The notes under the pieces were generated by a model, which saw nothing but the letters and a program-made list of their open reading frames with translations, searched no databases and had not been told where the DNA came from. Below, in pieces: positions 6,778-12,949 of a DNA stretch of 20,030 nt. A program made the translations under genes and the position numbers. Source of the stretch: DAOQAU01 sp035354275 (GTDB taxonomy: Bacteria; Cyanobacteriota; Vampirovibrionia; Gastranaerophilales; Gastranaerophilaceae); assembly GCA_035354275.1 (NCBI GenBank), contig DAOQAU010000030.1:1-20030 (forward strand), written 5' to 3'. How positions within the stretch are numbered: the first letter of the stretch is position 1; each line of letters begins with the position of its first letter.

Positions 6778-9258
6778 ATGTTTGAGCGTTTTACGGAAAA
6801 AGCAATAAAAGTAATCATGTTGGCACAAGAAGAAGCTAGAAGACTAGGTCACAACTTTGTTGGAACAGAACAAGTTTTGCTCGGCCTGATAGGCGAAGGA
6901 ACAGGTGTTGCAGCCAAAACCCTTAAATCAATGGGGGTTAACCTCAAAGATGCAAGAGTCGAAGTCGAAAAAATAATCGGCAGAGGTTCAGGTTTTGTTG
7001 CCGTTGAAATTCCTTTCACTCCCCGCGCAAAAAGGGTTTTGGAATTGTCATGGGATGAAGCGCGTCAGCTTGGTCACAATTACATCGGAACCGAACACCT
7101 TTTACTGGGCTTAATCCGCGAAGGCGAAGGTGTTGCCGCACGTGTTTTGGAAAATTTAGGCGTAGATTTAAATAAAATCAGAAGCAATGTAGTTAAAATG
7201 TTGGGTGAATCAAAACCTCAAGCGGTTTCTTCAGGGGCATCCTCATCTTCCGGAAGCAAGGCAAAAACGCCGAGTTTGGATGAATTCGGAACAGATTTAA
7301 CTCTTGCGGCACAAGAATTAAGGCTTGATCCTGTCGTCGGCAGAGAAAAAGAAATCGAGCGTGTCATACAAATTCTTGCAAGACGGACAAAAAACAATCC
7401 TGTTTTAATCGGTGAGCCTGGCGTGGGTAAAACCGCTGTTGCGCAAGGGCTTGCAATAAGAATTGTCAATTCCGAAGTTCCCGATATTCTCGACGGCAAA
7501 AAGGTAATCCAGCTTGACATGGGGCTTTTGGTTGCAGGAACTAAATACAGAGGGGAATTTGAAGAACGGCTTAAAAAAATCATGGATGAAATCCGTCAGG
7601 CAGGGAACGTAATCCTTGTCATTGATGAAATGCATACTTTGATAGGTGCAGGTGCCGCAGAAGGTGCTATTGATGCTGCAAACATCCTTAAACCAGCACT
7701 TTCCAGGGGTGAAATTCAGGTTATCGGTGCAACAACCCTTGATGAATACAGGAAACACGTGGAAAAAGATTCCGCGCTTGAAAGACGTTTTCAGCCTATA
7801 ATTATTGAAGAACCGACAGTCGAAGAAACAATTGAAATTATAAAAGGTCTGAAGGCTAAATACGAAGACCACCATAAGCTTAACATCTCTGACGAATCAA
7901 TCGTTGCAGCGGCTAAGCTTTCCAGTAAATATATTACAGACAGATTTTTGCCGGACAAAGCAATAGATGTCCTTGACGAAGCAAGTTCAAAAGTAAGGCT
8001 TCAGATGAGTTCGCTTTCCCCTGAAGGCAAAGAACTTGATAAAGAATTGCGCGCTTTGATTAAAGAAAAAGAAGACGCAATCAGAAATCAGGAATTTGAA
8101 AAGGCTTCACAGTTAAGAGATGATGAGGCTGATCTTAAAGAGCGCATCAGGGAAATGTCAGCCAAGTGGCGCGAAGAGCACGAAGCAAATAAACCGACTG
8201 TAACCGAAGAGCAAATCGCCGAAGTAATTGCAACAATGACCGGCGTTCCTGTTACAAGGTTAACCGAGGGCGAAAGCGACAGGCTGCTTAAACTTGAAGA
8301 TACTCTTCACGAAAGAGTTATCGGACAAAGTGATGCTGTTGTCGCGATTTCAAAAGCTATAAGAAGGGCAAGAGTAGGATTAAAAAGTCCTAACAGGCCT
8401 ATCGGAAGCTTTATTTTCTCAGGCCCGACAGGTGTCGGTAAAACTGAGCTTGCAAAAGCTCTAGCTGAAGCTATGTTCGGCTCTGAAGATAATATGATAC
8501 GTGTTGATATGTCAGAATTTATGGAGAAACATTCAACCGCAAAACTTATCGGTTCACCTCCTGGATATGTCGGTTACGATGACGGCGGACATTTATCGGA
8601 AATCGTCCGCAAAAAGCCTTATTCTGTAATCCTTTTTGATGAAATTGAAAAAGCACACCCCGATGTGTTTAACATAATGCTTCAAATCCTTGATGACGGG
8701 CGTTTGACAGATTCCAAAGGCAGACACGTAAACTTTAAAAATACGGTTATTATTATGACTTCAAACGTCGGCGCAAGTATGATTGCTAATCAGTCTAAAC
8801 TTGGATTTACAAGTGCCACAGACGAGAAAAAAGATAAATACGAAAAACTTAAAGATACTGTTATGGAAGAAATGAAAAAGGCGTTTAGGCCGGAGTTTCT
8901 TAACAGAATTGATGATATTATCGTATTTTCTCACCTTTCTAAGGATGAAATTCGTCAAATTGTTGATCTTATGCTTAAAGATTTATTTAAACGTCTTGAA
9001 GAAAGAGAACTTTCAATTGAAGTTACTGATGAAGTTAAAGACTTTCTTGCAAAAGACGGTTACTCGGAAGCTTATGGAGCAAGGCCGCTTAGAAGGCTTA
9101 TTCAAAAGCGTATTGAAGATATTCTTGCAGAAGAAATACTTACAAATAAGTATTCTGCCGGTGATGTAATAGTTCTTAAAATGCAGGATGATAAAATTAC
9201 CTTTGAATCAAAAGGTAAATCGTCTAAAGATAATAAAAAAGAAGAAGCTGTTAAGTAG
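6778..9258 (+). CDS. clpC: ATP-dependent Clp protease ATP-binding subunit ClpC
   Basis: ClpC is a Hsp100 unfoldase that feeds substrates to the ClpP protease in the cytosol. The 826-residue protein has a double Clp N-domain (1-~145), AAA-1 with Walker A GEPGVGKT (212-219) and Walker B around IDE (282-284), a UVR-type helical middle domain (about 434-470, EFEKASQLRDDEADLKERI), and AAA-2 with GPTGVGKT (549-556) and LFDEIEKAH (about 619-627). An LGF tripeptide near residue 675 fits the ClpP-docking loop. The start at 6778 is preferred over the in-frame TTG at 6760 because AGGAGAG precedes it and MFERFTEKAIKV is the classic ClpC start. From memory the N-domain is very close to cyanobacterial ClpC. 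No mcsA, mcsB or ctsR lies beside it, unlike in Firmicutes. Confidence 0.98.
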   Translation: MFERFTEKAIKVIMLAQEEARRLGHNFVGTEQVLLGLIGEGTGVAAKTLKSMGVNLKDARVEVEKIIGRGSGFVAVEIPFTPRAKRVLELSWDEARQLGHNYIGTEHLLLGLIREGEGVAARVLENLGVDLNKIRSNVVKMLGESKPQAVSSGASSSSGSKAKTPSLDEFGTDLTLAAQELRLDPVVGREKEIERVIQILARRTKNNPVLIGEPGVGKTAVAQGLAIRIVNSEVPDILDGKKVIQLDMGLLVAGTKYRGEFEERLKKIMDEIRQAGNVILVIDEMHTLIGAGAAEGAIDAANILKPALSRGEIQVIGATTLDEYRKHVEKDSALERRFQPIIIEEPTVEETIEIIKGLKAKYEDHHKLNISDESIVAAAKLSSKYITDRFLPDKAIDVLDEASSKVRLQMSSLSPEGKELDKELRALIKEKEDAIRNQEFEKASQLRDDEADLKERIREMSAKWREEHEANKPTVTEEQIAEVIATMTGVPVTRLTEGESDRLLKLEDTLHERVIGQSDAVVAISKAIRRARVGLKSPNRPIGSFIFSGPTGVGKTELAKALAEAMFGSEDNMIRVDMSEFMEKHSTAKLIGSPPGYVGYDDGGHLSEIVRKKPYSVILFDEIEKAHPDVFNIMLQILDDGRLTDSKGRHVNFKNTVIIMTSNVGASMIANQSKLGFTSATDEKKDKYEKLKDTVMEEMKKAFRPEFLNRIDDIIVFSHLSKDEIRQIVDLMLKDLFKRLEERELSIEVTDEVKDFLAKDGYSEAYGARPLRRLIQKRIEDILAEEILTNKYSAGDVIVLKMQDDKITFESKGKSSKDNKKEEAVK

Positions 9259-9268
9259 GCTTATACCT

Positions 9269-9338
9269 GTCATTCTGAACTTGTTTCAGAATCTCTTTAA
9301 TGAAAAACTTTGAGCTCCTGAAATGAATTCAGGATGAC
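9269..9338. repeat. GTCAT-type interspersed repeat, copy 3
   Basis: A 70-bp element directly after clpC. The left module is GTCAT, arms TCTGAA/TTCAGA, ATCT; the right is AGCT, arms CCTGAA/TTCAGG, ATGAC. Loops and ends match copy 1, while the first pair of the left stem differs in a compensated way (T-A instead of C-G). Confidence 0.8.
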
Positions 9339-9387
9339 GTAAATGAGAACCTTTTTAGTCCGTTTCTTTTATATATAATAAATTTTG

Positions 9388-9416
9388 TTTACAAATTATT
9401 TGCAATTTATTATTTT
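9388..9416 (+). promoter_or_regulatory. Candidate promoter for the rpmG-secE-nusG-rplKA region
   Basis: TTTACA (9388-9393), 17 bases, TATTTT (9411-9416), in a very AT-rich stretch between clpC and rpmG. A TTGCAA at 9400 with downstream TATTAT is a competing choice with a poor 19-base spacer. Some promoter is expected here because clpC ends behind a repeat and a ribosomal operon begins. Confidence 0.3.
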
Positions 9417-9456
9417 TATTTTATTATTATGTTAGGCCGATTTTTGAAGCGCGACT

Positions 9457-9481
9457 AGAATGTGGAAAACACATTCTTTTT
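9457..9481 (+). terminator. Terminator-like hairpin in the rpmG leader
   Basis: AGAATGTG (9457-9464), loop GAAAA, CACATTCT (9470-9477), followed by TTTT. It ends 43 bases before the rpmG start codon. It could end clpC transcripts or act as an attenuator within the leader of the rpmG operon. If the AT-rich promoter upstream is real, the second reading follows; the sequence alone does not decide. Confidence 0.55.
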
Positions 9482-9524
9482 AAATACTTTAAAAACACAT
9501 AAACAAAGGAAAAGGACAAATAAA

Positions 9525-9692
9525 ATGGGAATCAAAGGCAGAGTTGACAAAATGGTGGTTTTAGCTTGCGAAGACTGCAAAGAAAGAAACTACACAACTG
9601 TTAAAAACAAAAAAACGACTAAAGAAAGAATGGAGTTGAAAAAATACTGCCCTTCTTGTCAAAAACACACAGCACATAAAGAAACGAAATAG
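9525..9692 (+). CDS. rpmG: 50S ribosomal protein L33 (zinc-binding form)
   Basis: L33 is a small protein of the large subunit near the E site. The protein has 55 residues: MGIKGRVDKMVVLACEDCKE at the start, then a KKYCPSCQKHTAHKETK C-terminus. Two CxxC pairs mark the zinc-ribbon (C+) form. The frame is open upstream to 9462, but the ATG at 9525 has AAAGGA and AAAGGA-like sequence before it and is the family start. The order rpmG, tRNA-Trp, secE, nusG, rplK, rplA is widely conserved in bacteria. Confidence 0.97.
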   Translation: MGIKGRVDKMVVLACEDCKERNYTTVKNKKTTKERMELKKYCPSCQKHTAHKETK

Positions 9693-9755
9693 TAAACGGT
9701 AAACAGTAAACAGTAAACGGAAATTCCGTTCACCGTTCATAGTTCACTGTTCACC
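9691..9755. repeat. Heptad-unit palindrome between rpmG and tRNA-Trp
   Basis: Four left units of the form RGTAAAC (9691-9718) and four right units of the form GTTCAYN (9728-9755) surround a central GGAAATTCC. The arms match in register, but each GTAAAC faces GTGAAC, so one mismatch per unit is built in. The element overlaps the rpmG stop codon and ends five bases before the tRNA-Trp 5' end, where it could influence tRNA processing or termination. Confidence 0.8.
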
Positions 9756-9760
9756 CATAG

Positions 9761-9833
9761 GCGTCCTTAGTTCAGTTGGTAGAACGTCGGTCTCCAAAAC
9801 CGGATGTCGAGGGTTCGAGTCCTTCAGGGCGCG
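9761..9833 (+). tRNA. tRNA-Trp (anticodon CCA)
   Basis: A 73-base cloverleaf: acceptor GCGTCCT with AGGGCGC (one T-G pair), discriminator G73, no encoded CCA. The D-arm TTCAGTTGGTAGAA is typical. The anticodon stem TCGGT/ACCGG carries loop CTCCAAA, giving anticodon CCA, and the T-loop is TTCGAGT. Heptad and octad palindromes lie on both sides. It is probably cotranscribed with rpmG and secE, the usual arrangement for this locus. Confidence 0.96.
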
Positions 9834-9880
9834 ATTTATATAAAAGTAAAAAGTAAAGGTAAAACGTAAAATGATATTAA

Positions 9881-9963
9881 GTTGAAAAGTTTAAAAGTCG
9901 AAAAGTCGAAAAGTTTAATTCTAAAAAAAACTATTCGACTGTTCAACTGTTCGACTATTCAAC
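9881..9963. repeat. Octad-unit palindrome upstream of secE
   Basis: Left units GTTGAAAA, GTTTAAAA, GTCGAAAA, GTCGAAAA (9881-9912) face right units that read, inverted, GTTGAATA, GTCGAACA, GTTGAACA, GTCGAATA (to 9963). The period here is eight, not seven. The structure ends five bases before the secE Shine-Dalgarno sequence, so folding in mRNA could affect secE translation. A less regular GTAAAA-rich stretch precedes it (9843-9870). Confidence 0.75.
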
Positions 9964-9977
9964 TATTAAAGGAAAAA

Positions 9978-10175
9978 ATGAACGAAACAATTAACGTAAT
10001 AACTGCATATTTAAAAGGTGTAAGAGCCGAATGGGGCAAAATTACTTGGCCGGAACGCCGTCAGGTTTTTGCAGAAACCTTTTTTGTGGTTATAATAGTA
10101 TTTGTTTTTACGGTAGCAGTGTATTTTATGGATGTTATTTTTAAATGGGTATTGGGATTTATCCCTCACAGATAA
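9978..10175 (+). CDS. secE: Preprotein translocase subunit SecE
   Basis: SecE clamps the two halves of SecY in the membrane. The protein is 65 residues with a single membrane helix (about 38-60), the short form typical outside enterobacteria. The cytoplasmic amphipathic helix and signature VRAEWGKITWPERRQV precede the helix. The ATG at 9978 follows AAAGGA; the in-frame extension to 9882 runs into the octad repeat and is not used. nusG starts 21 bases after the stop. Confidence 0.96.
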   Translation: MNETINVITAYLKGVRAEWGKITWPERRQVFAETFFVVIIVFVFTVAVYFMDVIFKWVLGFIPHR

Positions 10176-10196
10176 GAAAGACCGATAGGTAAAATT

Positions 10197-10829
10197 ATGG
10201 TAAAAAAAGAGAAAAAAGAATTAACGGAAGATTTACTGACAGAAGCAGTTTTGGAAGAAAAACGCGAAGATGCTGCGCCGGTTCACGAAAAGCTCGATAG
10301 AAAAGGGCAAAAACGTTGGTACATTGTTCATACGTATTCGGGACACGAAAATAAGGTTAAAGTTAACCTTGAAAAACGTATCGAATATATGAATATGGGC
10401 GAAAAGATTTTCAGAGTTGAAGTTCCTCAAAAAACCGTAACTCAGGTTAAGGCGGGCAAAAAACAAGAAAAAGAAGAAAAGATTTTCCCCGGATATGTTC
10501 TTGTAGAGATGATTATGGACGATGATAGCTGGTATGTAGTAAGGCATACTGCAGGTGTTACAAAGTTCGTAGGCTCTGCCAAAAAACCAATCGCTGCAAA
10601 AGATAGCGAAATCAAAAAAATTATTCACAGAACTCAAGCTCAAACTCAGAAAGTTCAGCTTGATATTAAAGCAGGCGATAAGGTCAGAATCGTTTCAGGA
10701 CCATTTGCAGAATTTATCGGAGATATTACAGAAGTTTATCCGGATAAATCTAAACTCAGAGCAAATGTTTCTATATTCGGACGTGAAACACCTGTTGAAC
10801 TGGAATACAAACAGATTCAGAAATTATAA
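10197..10829 (+). CDS. nusG: Transcription elongation/antitermination factor NusG
   Basis: NusG binds RNA polymerase and couples it to ribosomes or Rho. The protein has 210 residues. A ~38-residue charged N-terminal extension precedes the NGN domain (KRWYIVHTYSGHENKVKVNLEKR, then FPGYVLVEMIMDDDSWYVVRHTAGVTKFVG). The C-terminal KOW domain is GDKVRIVSGPFAEFIGDITEVYPDKSKLRA. The location between secE and rplK is the standard one. The extension makes it longer than the ~180-residue enterobacterial form. Confidence 0.98.
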   Translation: MVKKEKKELTEDLLTEAVLEEKREDAAPVHEKLDRKGQKRWYIVHTYSGHENKVKVNLEKRIEYMNMGEKIFRVEVPQKTVTQVKAGKKQEKEEKIFPGYVLVEMIMDDDSWYVVRHTAGVTKFVGSAKKPIAAKDSEIKKIIHRTQAQTQKVQLDIKAGDKVRIVSGPFAEFIGDITEVYPDKSKLRANVSIFGRETPVELEYKQIQKL

Positions 10830-10831
10830 TT

Positions 10832-10859
10832 GTGGAAGGGTTTTCCCCGTTAGTACCAC
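10832..10859 (+). promoter_or_regulatory. Leader RNA element of rplK (candidate ribosomal-protein binding site)
   Basis: An outer stem GTGG/CCAC (10832-10835 with 10856-10859), an asymmetric internal loop with AA on the 5' side and GTTAGTA on the 3' side, and an apical GGG/CCC stem. The Shine-Dalgarno AAAGGAG begins one base after the outer stem. The element before rplA has the same plan with changed, still paired, stems. In many bacteria L1 represses the L11-L1 mRNA, so L1 is the obvious candidate ligand, but I do not recognise its known target here. Confidence 0.55.
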
Positions 10860-10875
10860 GAAAGGAGAATAAATC

Positions 10876-11301
10876 ATGGCAAAAAAAGTAATAGGTAAAA
10901 TTAAGCTTCAAATCGAAGCTGGGAAAGCAAATCCATCACCTCCGGTAGGTCCGGCATTAGGTCAACATGGGGTAAATATAATGGATTTTTGCAAACAGTT
11001 TAACGCAAAAACTGAAGCGCAAGCAGGCTATATCATTCCTGTAGTTATTGATGTTTATGAAGACAGAAGTTTTTCATTCATAACAAAATCACCGCCGGCT
11101 GCAGTTTTGATCAAAAAAGCACTTAATCTTCCAAAAGGCTCTGCGGTTCCTAATAAGGACAAAGTCGGACAAATTACCCAGGCTCAAATGGAAGAAATTG
11201 CAAAAACAAAAATGGAAGATTTAAACGCAACTTCATTAGAAAGTGCGGTTAAAATGATTAAAGGTTCTGCTCGCGCTATGGGCGTGACAGTAGCTGAATA
11301 G
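10876..11301 (+). CDS. rplK: 50S ribosomal protein L11
   Basis: L11 binds the GTPase-associated centre of 23S rRNA and helps factor binding. The 141-residue length is standard. Signatures: KLQIEAGKANPSPPVGPALGQHGVNIMDFCKQFN at the N-terminus and the RNA-binding C-terminal domain with SFSFITKSPPAAVLIKKAL and GSARAMGVTV. A good AAAGGAG precedes the ATG. It lies 46 bases after nusG, a space occupied by the leader element. Confidence 0.98.
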   Translation: MAKKVIGKIKLQIEAGKANPSPPVGPALGQHGVNIMDFCKQFNAKTEAQAGYIIPVVIDVYEDRSFSFITKSPPAAVLIKKALNLPKGSAVPNKDKVGQITQAQMEEIAKTKMEDLNATSLESAVKMIKGSARAMGVTVAE

Positions 11302-11307
11302 TTTAAT

Positions 11308-11340
11308 TTGGGAGTCTCTTCTCAGAGACGTTACTACCAA
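11308..11340 (+). promoter_or_regulatory. Leader RNA element of rplA, covarying partner of the rplK leader
   Basis: An outer stem TTGG/CCAA (11308-11311 with 11337-11340), internal loop GA on the 5' side and GTTACTA on the 3' side, apical stem GTCTCT/AGAGAC (11314-11319 with 11324-11329) with loop TCTC. The Shine-Dalgarno GAAAGGA follows at once. Compared with the rplK leader, two outer pairs and the whole apical stem changed while pairing was kept, and the 3' loop GTTASTA stayed nearly constant. Confidence 0.55.
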
Positions 11341-11354
11341 GAAAGGATTATAAA

Positions 11355-12080
11355 ATGACAAAATTAACTAAAAGACAAAAGAAAATTCAAGAAATGTTAG
11401 AAGGCTTTGAACAGCCTGCTACTATGGCTGATGCCATAAAAAAAATCCAAGAAATTTCAAAAGAAACATCAAAATTCAATGAAACCGTTGAATGTCACAT
11501 GCGTTTAGGTATTGACGTGAAACACGCTGATCAGCAAATTCGCTCAACCACGGTTTTACCTGCAGGATTAGGCAAAGATATTAGAGTTTGCGTTATTGCA
11601 AAAGGTGCAAAAGCTACCGAAGCAAAAGCGGCAGGCGCAGATGAAGCAGGTGCTGAAGAAGTTATAGATAAAATCGATAAAGGATGGTTTGAATTTGATA
11701 CTTTGATAGCAACACCTGATTGTATGGGTATGCTCGGTAAATTAGGTAGAGTTTTGGGACCAAAAGGCTTGATGCCAAACCCAAAAACAGGAACTGTAAC
11801 TTTGGATGTTGCAACTGCTGTTAAAGATGCTAAAGCAGGTAAAGTCGAATTTAGAGCCGATAAACAAGGCATGATTCACTGTCCTGTCGGTAAAATTCAA
11901 TTCAAAACAGAAGATTTGCTTAAAAACTTCGCGACTCTTGCAGAAGCGGTTATTAAGGCTAAACCTTCTTCATCAAAAGGTACTTATTTAAAATCAGTTT
12001 ATCTGGCAACGACTATGGGACCCGGAATTAAGCTTGATTCTAAAAACCTTGCCTCAGAAATCAAAGAATACGTTTCATAA
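11355..12080 (+). CDS. rplA: 50S ribosomal protein L1
   Basis: L1 forms the mobile stalk at the E site and in many bacteria also represses its own mRNA. The protein has 241 residues, slightly above average. Signatures include LPAGLGKDIRVCVIAKG and the L1 motif LGRVLGPKGLMPNPKTGTV, then KAGKVEFRADKQGMIHCPVGKI. It is the last gene of the operon: a strong terminator follows, and rplJ-rplL-rpoB, the usual next genes, are not here. Confidence 0.98.
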   Translation: MTKLTKRQKKIQEMLEGFEQPATMADAIKKIQEISKETSKFNETVECHMRLGIDVKHADQQIRSTTVLPAGLGKDIRVCVIAKGAKATEAKAAGADEAGAEEVIDKIDKGWFEFDTLIATPDCMGMLGKLGRVLGPKGLMPNPKTGTVTLDVATAVKDAKAGKVEFRADKQGMIHCPVGKIQFKTEDLLKNFATLAEAVIKAKPSSSKGTYLKSVYLATTMGPGIKLDSKNLASEIKEYVS

Positions 12081-12090
12081 TAAATTCAAA

Positions 12091-12130
12091 TACAAAAAGG
12101 TACAGGTTTTAAACCCTGTACCTTTTTGTA
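12091..12130 (+). terminator. Intrinsic terminator after rplA
   Basis: A perfect 16-bp stem (12091-12106 with 12115-12130) with an eight-base loop, eleven bases past the rplA stop. The 3' arm ends with TTTTTG and is followed by TATTATAATT. It ends the rpmG-rplA transcription unit. Confidence 0.88.
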
Positions 12131-12148
12131 TTATAATTAATATAATCT

Positions 12149-12312
12149 GTCATGCTGAATTTATTTCAGCATCTTACCACCTTTGCAATTTGGATAGATC
12201 CTGATACTATTGACAAAAATGGCTAAAGATTGGACAATTTACATGTACCGTAAGGACATTTTCCACGAAATCAAAGATTTCGGGAAAAGAAGTCAAACGA
12301 ATTCAGGATGAC
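12149..12312. repeat. GTCAT-type interspersed repeat, copy 4, with expanded right loop
   Basis: The left module is normal: GTCAT, arms GCTGAA/TTCAGC, ATCT (12149-12174). The right module keeps AGAT, CCTGA at 12196-12204 and TTCAGG, ATGAC at 12302-12312, but a 97-base stretch replaces the usual loop. That stretch has its own TTGAC/GTCAA pairing (12210-12214 with 12292-12296) and a perfect CGAAATC/GATTTCG hairpin (12266-12282). The element fills the space between the rplA terminator and tmk. Confidence 0.65.
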
Positions 12313-12334
12313 AAGAAGATGGAGATTTATAAGC

Positions 12335-12949
12335 ATGGAGAAGGGATTATTTATAACATTTGAAGGTGCTGACGGCTGCGGTAAAACAACGCAGATGAAT
12401 CTTTTGCATGAATATTTGATTTTAAAAGGGTATGACGTTGTTTTGACAAGAGAACCTGGCGGCAAAGGTTTAGGAGAGAGAATTCGTGAGATACTTTTAA
12501 ACTATGAAGGTGAAGTTTCTTCACAAGCTGAGGCTTTTTTATTCCTTGCTGACAGAGCGCAGAACATTGATGTTATTGTAAAACCGGCAGTTGATGCAGG
12601 AAAAATTGTTTTATGCGACCGCCATATTGATTCTACAATCGCTTATCAGGGATACGGCAGGGGCGTTAATTTAGAGCGTCTTAAAATGCTCAATGACATT
12701 GCAACAAATAAATTTATGCCTGATTTAACTTATGTTTTTGATATAGATGTGGAAACTTCTCAAAGCCGAGTCGGTAAAAACAAAGACAGAATGGAATCTG
12801 CCGGAGTAGAATTTTTTGAAAAAGTAAAAAAGGGCTATCTTGAATTGGCAAAAAAAGAACCTGAAAGAGTCAAAGTGATTAACTCAGCAAACACAATAGA
12901 AAATATTTTTGCACAAGTTAAAGAAATTTTTGAAAAAACTATTTGTTAA
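12335..12949 (+). CDS. tmk: Thymidylate kinase
   Basis: Tmk phosphorylates dTMP to dTDP with ATP in dTTP synthesis. The protein has 204 residues. The P-loop is GADGCGKT (11-18), the dTMP-binding region reads TREPGGKGLGERIREILL, and the DRX signature region is DRHIDSTIAYQGYGRG. An in-frame ATG at 12308 lies inside a repeat; the ATG at 12335 is preferred because GGAG lies ten bases before it and the P-loop then has normal spacing. A TATAAT at 12141-12146 could be a -10 element, with no good -35. The 3' end overlaps the convergent peptidase gene by 11 bases. Confidence 0.96.
   Translation: MEKGLFITFEGADGCGKTTQMNLLHEYLILKGYDVVLTREPGGKGLGERIREILLNYEGEVSSQAEAFLFLADRAQNIDVIVKPAVDAGKIVLCDRHIDSTIAYQGYGRGVNLERLKMLNDIATNKFMPDLTYVFDIDVETSQSRVGKNKDRMESAGVEFFEKVKKGYLELAKKEPERVKVINSANTIENIFAQVKEIFEKTIC

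Noticed and set aside
7218..7875. Two minus-strand open frames (7218-7583 and 7405-7875)
   Set aside because: They lie opposite the clpC AAA-1 coding region and overlap one another; antisense shadows.
8909..9169. 86-residue plus-strand open frame within clpC
   Set aside because: Out-of-frame shadow of the ClpC C-terminus.
10233..10643. 136-residue minus-strand open frame
   Set aside because: Antisense to nusG with no ribosome site or recognisable domain.
10660..10872. 70-residue plus-strand open frame
   Set aside because: Shadow of the nusG 3' end running through the rplK leader.
12308..12334. Upstream ATG start for tmk adding nine residues
   Set aside because: The ATG is part of the repeat end (GGATGACA); 12335 has the better ribosome site and normal P-loop spacing.
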